From Methanoregulaceae archaeon (GTDB taxonomy: Archaea > Halobacteriota > Methanomicrobia > Methanomicrobiales > Methanospirillaceae), in NCBI GenBank assembly GCA_021371995.1, contig JAJFVA010000005.1:1-64000 (forward strand): a stretch of 64,000 nucleotides of DNA, in the 5' to 3' direction. A model generated the notes under the pieces. The model saw only the letters and a program-made list of their open reading frames with translations. It made no database searches and was not told the DNA's origin. Positions 15,961 through 24,761 of the stretch are shown piece after piece. Position 1 is the first letter of the stretch, and every line of letters starts with the position of its first letter. The translations under genes and the position numbers were made by a program.

Positions 15961-16803
15961 ATGGTAAGAGTGGGTGTACATGTTTCAATTGCCGGAGCTA
16001 TCTCAAAAGCCGTGGGACGTGCAGCTGCTGCAGGGTGTGATACATTCCAGATATTTTCGAGAAATCCGAGAGGATGGGCATTCAGGGATCTCGATCCTGC
16101 CGAAATAACCCTGTTCCGTCAGGAACTCGATGGCAGCAGGCTTTTTCCTGCTGTTGACCATATGCCATATCTGCCCAACCTCGCTACCATGAACCCGGAG
16201 TTTGCTGAAAAATCCAGAATCACGCTGGCCGCAGAGCTCTCGAGATGCGGTATGCTCGGTATCCCATATCTTGTAACCCATCTCGGACATTACGGCGAAG
16301 AGGGGAAAGAGGCCGGGAGACGTCGTGTTACCGGTATGATTAACAATGCACTTGATGAAGTAGACAACCCCGTCCTCCTTCTCCTCGAAAATACAGCTGG
16401 TGAGAAAAACGGGATCGGGAGCAGGTTTGAAGATCTTGGGGTTGTCATAGAAGGGATCGAGAAACCTTCCCGGGTCGGGTTCTGCTTTGATACCTGCCAT
16501 GCCTTCGGGGCAGGGTATGACCTTCGTTCTCTCGGTGGCCTGGAGGATACCCTGAACCGGTTTGATGAAACCCTTGGCCTCAGGGAGATACGACTGGTCC
16601 ACCTGAATGATTCAAAAGGTGATCTTGGCTCCGGGCTCGACCGCCACGAGCATATCGGTCTTGGTTACATCGGGGAGGAGGGATTTTTACAGATCCTCTC
16701 CCACGAGGTTTTCCGGAATCTCCCCCTCATCTGTGAGACCCCCGTCGATGAACGAAGGGATGATGCAGGAAATATCCGGAAAGTCCGTGAGCTTGCCGGT
16801 TGA
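15961..16803 (+). CDS. nfo: Endonuclease IV (AP endonuclease)
   Basis: Zinc-dependent apurinic/apyrimidinic endonuclease of base excision repair. It has 280 residues in the AP2Ec TIM-barrel family. Recognisable segments are GVHVSIAGAISKAV, FQIFSRNPRGW, LVTHLGHYG, LLLLENTAGEKNGIG, CFDTCHAFGAGYD, VHLNDSKGDLGSGLDRHEHIG and ICETP; these contribute the His, Glu and Asp ligands of the three zinc ions. A GGAGATC site lies eight bases before the ATG. It stands alone, with a long untranslated leader and an empty 390-base stretch behind it. Confidence 0.96.
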   Translation: MVRVGVHVSIAGAISKAVGRAAAAGCDTFQIFSRNPRGWAFRDLDPAEITLFRQELDGSRLFPAVDHMPYLPNLATMNPEFAEKSRITLAAELSRCGMLGIPYLVTHLGHYGEEGKEAGRRRVTGMINNALDEVDNPVLLLLENTAGEKNGIGSRFEDLGVVIEGIEKPSRVGFCFDTCHAFGAGYDLRSLGGLEDTLNRFDETLGLREIRLVHLNDSKGDLGSGLDRHEHIGLGYIGEEGFLQILSHEVFRNLPLICETPVDERRDDAGNIRKVRELAG

Positions 16804-17192
16804 GTTGAACAACGGGGCTTTTGAATCTCATCCTTCCGGTCAGACAAAACGGGATTTCCGCTCAAATTAAGAAACAGGTTCAAAAGTGCCGGGAGCTGAC
16901 AATCCCGCATATTACTGGAAGTTCCTGGAAGATTGAAGATAGGGTGTTTGGGATTCTCTTTTTTAATTCCGGACAGGTTCAGGGATCTCTGGATAAGCCT
17001 CTGTCGTGCCTCGCGGGTATGATAAACAAAATCCCGGTATCGCATCGTTGTTTTCGCAGTGAGAAAACAGGACTTATCATCCCGACCTCGACCTCACCTC
17101 TCCTTGTAGCCTTAAGGTATAGCATCATATGGTTTAAACAGGGAAAAACCGATATCCTCACGCTTTAAAAATGCCGTCAGAAATAGGTTGAA
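16804..17192. other. Intergenic region without a recognisable gene
   Basis: This is the gap between nfo and the minus-strand DUF2997 gene, which converge. I see T-runs (for example near 16960) that could terminate either transcript, but no RNA gene, repeat or plausible coding frame. Confidence 0.5.
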
Positions 17193-17396
17193 TCAGGATT
17201 CCCGGACTTTAAACCGGGTACATTCTTTCAGCAGATTTTCATAGTGCTCATGGGTGAGAGAGCGATCGGCCACCCTGCCCAGTGCATCCTCTATCGACTT
17301 TGTGAGTGCGACGCACTCATCTCCCTTCACTCCTTTCACATGGACGGTCACGTTCCCGTCCCTGTCAACCTGAATTTCAAGCTCCTGTATATCCAT
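17193..17396 (-). CDS. DUF2997-type small protein, last gene of the Ycf35/Ycf46 operon
   Basis: A 67-residue protein with the family pattern of a short beta-strand pair followed by a helix: QELEIQVDRDGNVTVHVKGV, then GDECVALTKSIEDALGRV. DUF2997 proteins are known mainly as neighbours of DUF1257/Ycf35 genes in bacteria and cyanobacteria, and both are present here. It starts 40 bases after the Hsp70-like gene. Function is unknown; the conserved Cys in GDEC and its size would suit a substrate, carrier or small adaptor (inference). Confidence 0.8.
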   Translation of the reverse strand: MDIQELEIQVDRDGNVTVHVKGVKGDECVALTKSIEDALGRVADRSLTHEHYENLLKECTRFKVRES

Positions 17397-17436
17397 GTTT
17401 TCTCATCCTCTGCGGGTCAGGCTGGTGTATTCCATT

Positions 17437-19023
17437 TCATGAAAGCCTTGTTACCACGATATTCTCAACAGCCATTCTTCCTGTTCTCATATCCCTTGCC
17501 GATGCGAGAAGCTGGCGGGTCGGATCAATCATGAACCATACTTCAAACCGGGGTTCTCCCTGCAGGGCAGGGGGATCTGCCGGAATGAACGTAGGGTTCT
17601 TTTCGTTCAACCAGACAGCTTCCCGCTCTTCCTCTGCTGCTCCCGAAGTGTCGTTGCACCTGATAACCCCTGAAGACTGGATTACGAGTTCGCGATGCCT
17701 CCCGGCATCCCGGGTACATCTTCCGGAAGGCACCTCATAGACGGGAATTCCCAACTGTGTCTGGCCATCATACGTACCCTGGATTCTGAATCGGGCAACC
17801 GGGCCTTCGCTCGGATACAAGGAACCCCGCCTGATGATTGTCCTCAGGGTGTATGCAGCGGATCTGGCATCCCATACCCTCAAAGCATACTCATTTCGTA
17901 TCCGGTTATCACCCGGGTATATCCTATAAGCTGACGCCGCCCCCATCACCACGGCATCAATCGGGGTGTGCGTGGATATCCTTCCCATCCCAAACCTCTT
18001 ACAGAGGAGAGCCCTCACCGAAGGAATGGCACTGCCCCCTCCTGCAGAAATAACTGCAGAGATAGTGGATTCGGAATAACCGCGTGCGAATGCACTTGCA
18101 AGAGCCCTCTCGATAACCGCTGTGATGCGGGAATAGAATCCATTCTCCGAAAGGAGCGTCTCAAACTCATCTCTTGTCACCAGAACAGGATCCTTTCCAG
18201 GTATTTTCACTGCTGCCTCATGTGTAGCCGAGAGGATCTCTTTTGCCCTTTCACATTCCGGAAGCAGGATCCTGAAAAGATCGTTGGTATTTTTCCGGAA
18301 ACCAGCCCTTTTTATCACTTCACTGCAGAGCCACTGGTCTACCTGTGCACCTCCCAATTGTTCGACAGCATGACCAAGGAGTCTGCACTTGGGCCCTGAC
18401 CCGTCATTCATCAGGGCAGCGACAGAGACATCAAGGGAATCTCCTCCGAGGTCAAAGAATAAAAAGGGCTCCCCAGGCCTGATATCGGGGCAGCAAGACA
18501 GGGCAGCAGCAGTGGGTTCATCGATCAGATGGATTTGGGAGTACCCGTTGCGCGTGGCAAAGCCTGAGACCCATTCGTCAAAGTAATCAAAGGAATCAAC
18601 AGGAACGGCAATCACCAGCCTGGGACGGGTGATGCGGTACTGCTCACATACCCTTGTGAGGAGCTGTGACAGAAATGCCTCCCCGGCTTCCTGGTAACTG
18701 ACGAGAGTATTTCTGATGCGCACCTTCGCCGGGCTCCTGACAGAGATGTAATGAACCATCCATCGAATCATGTCATCGCTGCCGGAATCCCTGTGATCAA
18801 GGGCTTCGGCTCCCGCCCAGATCAAGCCGTCCCAGGAGTACCTGAGAAGAGATGGGATAACGGGAACACTCACTGGCGGATCGATGCTGCAGGTGATTTC
18901 ACGGGACAATCCCCGGACCGGGACAACAGATGGGGTGCTCTGCCCAAGGCGGATCGCTATTTTGGTCGTACTGTTCCCAAAATCTATAGCAACGGTATTC
19001 CCTGCAGATGAAACGCTGTACAT
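17437..19023 (-). CDS. Hsp70/DnaK-like ATPase with short C-terminal region
   Basis: Actin-fold chaperone ATPase of 528 residues, shorter than DnaK (about 610-640). It shows phosphate-1 VAIDFGNSTTKIAI (11-24), the connect motif HLIDEPTAAAL, phosphate-2 LFFDLGGDSLDVSVAAL and adenosine motif SAGGGSAIPSVRALL. A beta-rich segment resembling a substrate-binding domain follows (TLRTIIRRGSLYPSEG), but the helical lid is reduced or absent. I choose the ATG at 19023: it is one base after the WD40 gene stop, behind GGAG, while the longer frame to 19086 lies wholly inside that gene. No dnaJ or grpE adjoins, so it is not the general chaperone but a system-specific one (inference). Confidence 0.87.
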   Translation of the reverse strand: MYSVSSAGNTVAIDFGNSTTKIAIRLGQSTPSVVPVRGLSREITCSIDPPVSVPVIPSLLRYSWDGLIWAGAEALDHRDSGSDDMIRWMVHYISVRSPAKVRIRNTLVSYQEAGEAFLSQLLTRVCEQYRITRPRLVIAVPVDSFDYFDEWVSGFATRNGYSQIHLIDEPTAAALSCCPDIRPGEPFLFFDLGGDSLDVSVAALMNDGSGPKCRLLGHAVEQLGGAQVDQWLCSEVIKRAGFRKNTNDLFRILLPECERAKEILSATHEAAVKIPGKDPVLVTRDEFETLLSENGFYSRITAVIERALASAFARGYSESTISAVISAGGGSAIPSVRALLCKRFGMGRISTHTPIDAVVMGAASAYRIYPGDNRIRNEYALRVWDARSAAYTLRTIIRRGSLYPSEGPVARFRIQGTYDGQTQLGIPVYEVPSGRCTRDAGRHRELVIQSSGVIRCNDTSGAAEEEREAVWLNEKNPTFIPADPPALQGEPRFEVWFMIDPTRQLLASARDMRTGRMAVENIVVTRLS

Positions 19024-19024
19024 C

Positions 19025-21838
19025 TTACTCCTCCACGATCTCAATCTCATATCCCCCCAAAAAGGGGGGTGTTTCGCAAAGAGCAATTGTAGAACGGAGA
19101 GAACCGGTGAGAACTGATTCGATGAACTTCCACTCTCTGGCAGTCACATCCCCGGACCTTTCTGCCCTATGGCGGAATTCCATGACCCGTATGAGATCAT
19201 ACGGGGTTGAGGTTTCTGCGGTCTTTGTAAACGGCAGAACCCAGCTGAGGCATGACCCCCTTTCGTGGGAGGATATCAGATCAGTGTCATCAGTTCCCGG
19301 AATAAGGCCGGTCACGCCCCCTGCATCGCTCCTTAAGAACCGGATGAGGTTGCCCCCCGGGAGCATCCAAATCCCTATCACCCCTGCGTTATCTCCGCTC
19401 GCAAGAATCCGGTTGTCGACAAAGATCAGACTTGTGATTCGATCCGCATGTCCTTTCAGTATGCTGATAAGACCACCGTCCGGAAGGCTCCAGAGACGGA
19501 CGGTGGTGTCCCAGCTTCCGGTGGCAAGGAAACGCCCGTCGGGACTCACAGCCGAAGCGGATACAACATGGGTATGCCCAGTAAGGGTTTCACATGGATT
19601 CCAGGTGCGCACATCCCAGAGCCTGGCAGTCCTGTCCTGCGAAGTGCTGACGAGCATCTCATACTGCGGGACAAATACAAGAGAGGTTATCGGGCTGTTG
19701 TGGCCGGAAAACACGTGCCTTTGTTTGCCTTCCGGCAGAGTATAGATATGAACGGAGGAATCCCACCCTCCTGCTGCACAGAGATTCCCCTCTGTATTGC
19801 AGGCAAGTGCATGGATTGCCCCGGTATGGCCGGAGAGGCGTTTTTGTATTTCCCCTCCTGGAAAGCCTATTAATTCGACCGATCCGCAGGCTCCGGCAAC
19901 AACCCCGCATCTCCCGTCAGGTAGAAGGGCAAGGGCAGTGATCCTCGGAAGGTAACTGTCAATGGTTCCCTTATAACTCCAGTTACGGTCATTCCAGAGA
20001 TGAATATTCCCATGGTCTCCGGTAACCACGACCATGCCGGTAGCAGGTGCATAGGACATCAGCGGACTGTTTCCGCTTCTGCATCCGATATTCTGGATGA
20101 GGCTCCCGTCAACAGTGTCCCGGACTTCGATAATCCCATTCCAACCTATCACGGAAAAGATACCTCCAGAGGAAGAAATACCCCGCACGGGCCCTGTATT
20201 CCCCTTTGTAAACACCGGCGTTCCCCTACCTGAAACCGGCAGGATATGGATTATTCCCGATCGTGACCCTGCAATGAGTGTTGTCCCGTCAGAAGAAAAA
20301 CAAAGTGCGCTCACCCCATCGCTGTGGGCCCGGAAGATGGCATGCTCGCGCCCGTCCGGAAGTGAAAAGAGCCGCACTTTTCCTTCCGTGTCTCCAGATA
20401 CAAGCCATTCCAACCCAGGGGATACAGCGCAGGTGGTTCTTACCTGCAAAGGTTCTCCTGCAATTATCCCGGCAAGCCTGCCGGTTCCTGTATCCCATAG
20501 CCGGAACGGACCCCTTGATGCTGCTGCTATCATAAAATTTTTTTGAGTGTTGACAGAGATGAGCATGACAGGCTTTTTGAGAACAGGATCATCCAAGGGT
20601 ATTTCACGACCACCTGAATCATGGCATTTTACTTCTCCGTTCTGAAACCCCGAACCGAGGATCCCGTCACTACCCGCGGCAAGGACCGTCACTTCCAAAG
20701 GAGGAAGGTGAGGAATCAGGCATCTATGGCCTGAAAGCCAGTCAAGGGCCATAACGGATCCATCAGCCCCCCCTGCATAGAGTAACGGGCTATCAGGGGA
20801 AAACTGGATTGAAGTCACCCGGGTTCCTTCAAAAACCCTGTCCCTTCTTACCTCTCCCGATTGGATATCCATGACCAGCACCGCACCTGTGCCTCCGCCA
20901 CATGCAAGCAGTGGCTCTGACCGGTGAAAGGTAAGGCAGGAGACAGGTTCCACCCCCATCGATATCCGGTGGAGAAGTCCTCCGCCCGGGACCCTCCAGA
21001 TCTCTACGGTGCCATCAGTAAAACCTGCAGCACAGTATCTCCCCTGTCGGTCAAGCGCCATCGTTCCAGCCCGGACCGTGCATCCTGCATGGATAGCAGA
21101 GGGGTTGCCCCCAGGTCCGGGAGATTCGAAGGTATCTGGCGTCGCTGCATACAGTTTTTTCCAGTAATCCCCGTCCCAGTGCACGGGGACGATTCCCGAA
21201 TCCTTCAGCAGGCAGGCGGCAGTATGGGCTGCCGGGAGAGGAGCCCTGAAGAGAATACCGGCAAGAGTAGTCCATTCACCCCGGGCTGCAAGACGTCGTG
21301 CAAGCAGATGGAAAAAATCTGCCGGGAGGACCGCTACCCCTTCACCATGTGAGAGCACCCCAAGAAGCAGCTCTGGTCTCCCCAGGTGCGTCAGTGTCCT
21401 GATGATCCGCACCCGCCGGGACCATGGGGAAGTCAGGTACCCCCTGGTAAGGAGAGGCCGTGACTCATCAGCGTCCATACCGAGATAAGCCTCGAAATTG
21501 CCTGTGAGAAGGAATAGCAGAGCCTTTTCAGTTTCGTCCGATGGGAAATACCCCTCTTTAATGCAGAGTCGTTCAAGGGGCGGGCTCTCCCGCGCGAGAA
21601 CGTATGCACAGCATGCTGCTGCTCCTGTTCCGGATAGACCGGAAAGTGCTCTTCCCGCGGCCGCAGCGACATCAGGATCTGGTGATTCTAATGCGCCTGC
21701 GAGTGCCCGGATCGCAGCCATATCGCCGGCATTTGCGGAACCTTTCAGCTGCAGGGCACCTGCTCTCCATATCAGTCTGCCGATAAGCGGGGTTCTTGAC
21801 CCGACCCGCTGTATCGCAGTCATGCAGCTGTGTGCCAT
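19025..21838 (-). CDS. Large helical-repeat plus WD40 protein (about two beta-propellers)
   Basis: A soluble scaffold of 937 residues. The first 250 or so are alanine- and leucine-rich and look like HEAT-type helical repeats (IRALAGALESPDPDVAAAAG is typical). From about 265 to 900 there are roughly 14 WD40 units, best seen in GHTHVVSASAVSPDGRFLATG and GHNSPITSLVFVPQYEMLVS, each followed by an RLWD or RLWSLP type ending. That is enough for two seven-bladed propellers. A TTG at 21859 could extend it by seven residues. Such proteins bind other proteins; here it may act as sensor or platform for the AAA ATPase and Hsp70 encoded on each side (inference). WD40 proteins are uncommon in methanogens. 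Confidence 0.88.
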   Translation of the reverse strand: MAHSCMTAIQRVGSRTPLIGRLIWRAGALQLKGSANAGDMAAIRALAGALESPDPDVAAAAGRALSGLSGTGAAACCAYVLARESPPLERLCIKEGYFPSDETEKALLFLLTGNFEAYLGMDADESRPLLTRGYLTSPWSRRVRIIRTLTHLGRPELLLGVLSHGEGVAVLPADFFHLLARRLAARGEWTTLAGILFRAPLPAAHTAACLLKDSGIVPVHWDGDYWKKLYAATPDTFESPGPGGNPSAIHAGCTVRAGTMALDRQGRYCAAGFTDGTVEIWRVPGGGLLHRISMGVEPVSCLTFHRSEPLLACGGGTGAVLVMDIQSGEVRRDRVFEGTRVTSIQFSPDSPLLYAGGADGSVMALDWLSGHRCLIPHLPPLEVTVLAAGSDGILGSGFQNGEVKCHDSGGREIPLDDPVLKKPVMLISVNTQKNFMIAAASRGPFRLWDTGTGRLAGIIAGEPLQVRTTCAVSPGLEWLVSGDTEGKVRLFSLPDGREHAIFRAHSDGVSALCFSSDGTTLIAGSRSGIIHILPVSGRGTPVFTKGNTGPVRGISSSGGIFSVIGWNGIIEVRDTVDGSLIQNIGCRSGNSPLMSYAPATGMVVVTGDHGNIHLWNDRNWSYKGTIDSYLPRITALALLPDGRCGVVAGACGSVELIGFPGGEIQKRLSGHTGAIHALACNTEGNLCAAGGWDSSVHIYTLPEGKQRHVFSGHNSPITSLVFVPQYEMLVSTSQDRTARLWDVRTWNPCETLTGHTHVVSASAVSPDGRFLATGSWDTTVRLWSLPDGGLISILKGHADRITSLIFVDNRILASGDNAGVIGIWMLPGGNLIRFLRSDAGGVTGLIPGTDDTDLISSHERGSCLSWVLPFTKTAETSTPYDLIRVMEFRHRAERSGDVTAREWKFIESVLTGSLRSTIALCETPPFLGGYEIEIVEE

Positions 21839-21845
21839 GGGCAGC

Positions 21846-23399
21846 TCAAGTCCCCTCAATCCTCGGGTCGAGCCTGATTCCGGATCCGGTCATATCAGCC
21901 CCCCTGTCAGGAAATGAAGCAGATACTGCCCTCCCCTCTCGGAGCCACATTCTGAGGTGATCAACCGTCTCCCTCTGCGAGACCGACAGGGGTACCTGTG
22001 CGCTCAGTGCCTGGAGGATGTCTTCGGTCGTTATCGTCCGCATGTCCTGGTTGAATGCCTGGTACATCGCATCAATCACGGTCTGCTCGATCTCGGCCCC
22101 CACATACCCGTCAGATGCAATCGCCAGTCTGCCAAGGTCAAATCCTTCGGGGATGCATTTCCGCTTCCTCACATGGACGGAAAAAATCTCCTTTCGTTCC
22201 GCATATCCGGGTAGATCAAGAAAGAAGATCTCATCAAAACGGCCCTTACGGAGAAGCTCTGGGGGCAGGGAAGAGATGTCGTTTGCGGTTGCCACCACGA
22301 AGCATGGGGCGGTCTTGTCCTGCATCCAGGTCAGGATGCTGGCAAAGACCCGCTGGCCGGTCCCGGCATCGCCATTACCGAAGGAAAAAGCTTTCTCCAT
22401 CTCATCGATCCAGAGGATACAGGGAGAGATTGTCTCTGCGAGCCGGAGCGCACGCCTCGTTCTCTCCTCTGACTCCCCGACAAAACTGCCAAAGAGGGCC
22501 CCGACATCCAGCCTGAGAAGGGGCAGGCGCCAGAGTCCTGCGATCATTTTGGCAGTGAGGCTCTTTCCGGTCCCCGGAATACCGATCAAAGCGATCCCTT
22601 TGGGTGACGGTAGTCCGTAATCGCGGGCCTCCCGGGTAAATGCCCGCTCACGCAGGCGAAGCCATTCCTTGAGGGCTGCAAGACCTCCAACATTCTCAGG
22701 AGTCTCGGTCCCGCTATAGAACTCAAGGGCCTCGTTCTGGGAGAGGATGCTCTTCTTTTCAGCCACGACCTCCTCGATATCCCTGTCATCAATCCTTCCG
22801 TGCATCACGATTGCCTTGGAAAATGATCGCCGGGCCTGGTTGAGCGACATGCCGAGTGCCCCCTGGATGAGTTTTTCCCTTCCAAGCGGTGTCAGGGTAC
22901 ACAAAACCCCGCTGCTCCGGATGAGAAGGTCAAGCTCAAACTCAAGTTCCCGCGCATGGGGCGGTGGAAGGTGAAGGATAACACAGTCATCCCGGATCTC
23001 GTCCGGGACTTTCAGCGAGGAGGTTATCACCACAATTGACCGACGGGAATACCTGAGCTTCTGAGCATAGTTCCGGAGTTTCCGTTTTACGGCAGGGTTG
23101 GCCCAGTACTCGTGAAAGTCTTTCAGGATGATAACAGCATTCTCATCGGTCTTTCCAATCTCATCAAGCGCTGTGAGAGGGTCGCGGGTCGGGGCGGAAA
23201 ACTGCTTTCCGGAAAGCTCCTGCCACCCTTCCACGATATCCCATGCCACGCACTGCCGGGGGGGATTCCAGCGGTCGCAGACCTCCTTTATGATCCGAAA
23301 TGCCCGTTCCTCTTCGGGGGAAACGAGTATAATCAGCGTCACGCGTGACCGGAAAGCGAGATCGATCTGGTCCTTTGTGTCTTCATTCCCTTCAGGCAT
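21846..23399 (-). CDS. ycf46: Ycf46-type AAA ATPase
   Basis: A 517-residue AAA protein with an N-terminal half that resembles a degenerate P-loop domain (VTLIILVSPEEERAF; VIILKDFHEYW), then a complete AAA module. The module has Walker A GIPGTGKS (273-280), Walker B CILWIDE (327-333), sensor-1 in VVATANDISSLP and arginine-finger region LLRKGRFDE. This two-part layout is that of Ycf46, named from algal plastid genomes and found with Ycf35 in cyanobacteria. It starts three bases after the DUF1257 stop. The likely role is remodelling or unfolding of a partner, in concert with the Hsp70-like protein (inference). Confidence 0.9.
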   Translation of the reverse strand: MPEGNEDTKDQIDLAFRSRVTLIILVSPEEERAFRIIKEVCDRWNPPRQCVAWDIVEGWQELSGKQFSAPTRDPLTALDEIGKTDENAVIILKDFHEYWANPAVKRKLRNYAQKLRYSRRSIVVITSSLKVPDEIRDDCVILHLPPPHARELEFELDLLIRSSGVLCTLTPLGREKLIQGALGMSLNQARRSFSKAIVMHGRIDDRDIEEVVAEKKSILSQNEALEFYSGTETPENVGGLAALKEWLRLRERAFTREARDYGLPSPKGIALIGIPGTGKSLTAKMIAGLWRLPLLRLDVGALFGSFVGESEERTRRALRLAETISPCILWIDEMEKAFSFGNGDAGTGQRVFASILTWMQDKTAPCFVVATANDISSLPPELLRKGRFDEIFFLDLPGYAERKEIFSVHVRKRKCIPEGFDLGRLAIASDGYVGAEIEQTVIDAMYQAFNQDMRTITTEDILQALSAQVPLSVSQRETVDHLRMWLREGRAVSASFPDRGADMTGSGIRLDPRIEGT

Positions 23400-23402
23400 A
23401 GT

Positions 23403-23798
23403 CTATGTCCACCTCCTTACCACGATCCGTATGGAACCGTCGGGCTCCTCTCTCCTCTCCACCACTGAAAAACCATCATTTTTCGTCTTTTCGAGAATCG
23501 TCCGTTCTGCATACTCTCTTTGGATCCGTGAAAGGGTTCCATCAAGTTCTGAGAGAATCTTATGGTCTCCCCTCCCTATCCCCCACCAGTCCGCAACAAG
23601 ATTGTAGCATCCCTGTGCATCCCGGACAAAACCAATCCCGTTGCCGTCCTTTGTCCGGATCAGGAGGTCAACCGCCCTCACTCCCTGTCGTCCCCGGATC
23701 GAACCTCCCTGGGTCACCTCATATCCGAGTGTATGCAGGGCATCGGTCAGCATGCTCTTGTCTTTCAGCGTGGTCTTTATCCGCGTGAAATGTGACAC
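23403..23798 (-). CDS. ycf35: DUF1257/Ycf35 family protein
   Basis: A 131-residue protein beginning MSHFTRIKT, the hallmark of DUF1257 (Ycf35). It continues with DALHTLGYEV, VDLLIRTKDGNGIGFVRD, YNLVADWWGIG and a C-terminal strand GSIRIVVRRW. Family function is unknown. It overlaps the radical SAM gene by 22 bases and precedes ycf46 by three, so the three are translated together. The pairing of DUF1257 with Ycf46, DUF2997 and an Fe-S protein recurs in bacteria, so this set appears to be a moved functional unit (general knowledge plus inference). Confidence 0.9.
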   Translation of the reverse strand: MSHFTRIKTTLKDKSMLTDALHTLGYEVTQGGSIRGRQGVRAVDLLIRTKDGNGIGFVRDAQGCYNLVADWWGIGRGDHKILSELDGTLSRIQREYAERTILEKTKNDGFSVVERREEPDGSIRIVVRRWT

Positions 23799-24394
23799 AA
23801 TTCACCCTCCATGTGGTATGAATCCGGCAGCAGCCCTCTGTCAGGAAAACCGGTGACGGTTATCTCTCCATCAGGATGAACAGTATATTCCACTGCTCTG
23901 CCACCATACCAGCATTCACGCTCTCTCCCCCTGAGCAGTCCGGAAAGGTGCACCAGTTCCTGGTTTTCTGATGACCGTAGCGGGTCCGTGCAATGCAGTT
24001 CTTGAATATATGGTCCTGCAACGAGCAGATCGGTTACTTCAAGCAGGGCATCCCAGGATCTCCGTCCTTTTCTCCGGATTGCATCATAGGAATATCCGGA
24101 GAATGTCACAACGTTCAGATCGTGCTCTCTAAGAATTTGTGCGCACTCTGCGAGGGCACCTGACTGACAGAAGGGCTCGCCACCGGAAAAGGTAATCCCC
24201 TCGACCCCATCCGTCCCGAGAATCTCATCGGCAAGATCCCCGGATTCAATCGTTATTCCCGGGTGAAAACTCCAGAGTTCCTTATTAAAACAGCCGCTGC
24301 ACCGGATCGGGCAGCCCTGCGTCCAGATGACCGAGCGCAGGCCGGGACCGTTGACGGTCGAATAATGCTGCACTTCTGCACAATTGATCTGCAT
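23777..24394 (-). CDS. NrdG-like radical SAM protein, first gene of the Ycf35/Ycf46 operon
   Basis: A compact radical SAM enzyme of 205 residues with TQGCPIRCSGCFN (C28, C32, C35), the size and motif of glycyl-radical activases, plus GITFSGGEPFCQ, the SAM-binding GGE motif. No glycyl-radical enzyme (no anaerobic ribonucleotide reductase NrdD) is in the window, so a role as NrdD activase is not supported by context. It may modify a partner of the operon, for example DUF2997 or Ycf35 (inference). Upstream lie a TATA-like element and a perfect palindrome at 24490-24511. Confidence 0.87.
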   Translation of the reverse strand: MQINCAEVQHYSTVNGPGLRSVIWTQGCPIRCSGCFNKELWSFHPGITIESGDLADEILGTDGVEGITFSGGEPFCQSGALAECAQILREHDLNVVTFSGYSYDAIRRKGRRSWDALLEVTDLLVAGPYIQELHCTDPLRSSENQELVHLSGLLRGRERECWYGGRAVEYTVHPDGEITVTGFPDRGLLPDSYHMEGELCHISRG

Positions 24395-24489
24395 CCTTCC
24401 CCCGCCCGGGAAGCATCTCCCGGTTGTCCTGAGAAGGTTTCTAGTTCCCTGTCATAAGTCCTTCCACATTTGTCCAGTATATGGGACAA

Positions 24490-24511
24490 AAGTATTACAA
24501 AAGTAATACTT
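24490..24511. promoter_or_regulatory. Perfect 9-bp palindrome upstream of the Ycf35/Ycf46 operon
   Basis: AAGTATTAC (24490-24498) and GTAATACTT (24503-24511) are exact reverse complements around AAAA. The site lies about 95 bases before the radical SAM start. Read on the minus strand, it is directly upstream of a TATA-like CATATACTGG near 24475-24482. That is the place for an operator of a dimeric regulator. The rest of 24395-24761 shows no gene. Confidence 0.5.
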
Positions 24512-24730
24512 ATGAATTTCAGAAAGGTTGAGGGGCCTGCCCGCTCGCATCCCGTTATTTTGCGTGATATCCACTAATATTCCGTTAAATAATGGTATTT
24601 ACAACCAAAAGGGCAATGGTATTCGTGTTCCCTATGAATGATCAAAGGGTTTCCGGGAGGGCCTGCATGGAATTCATGTACTCCTGCGGCCATCCTGTGG
24701 CAGAGTTGGCAGCCGGCCGGCCGCAGCCTA

Positions 24731-24738
24731 TTATAAAA
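24731..24738 (+). promoter_or_regulatory. TATA box for endA, leaderless start
   Basis: TTATAAAA lies 24-31 bases before the endA ATG and there is no Shine-Dalgarno sequence in between. The transcript should begin at or just before the start codon. Confidence 0.55.
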
Positions 24739-24761
24739 CCGGGGAACGAATAAGATTACCA

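Noticed and set aside
17437-19023. General DnaK chaperone
   Set aside because: Shortened C-terminus and the absence of dnaJ and grpE nearby make a house-keeping role unlikely.
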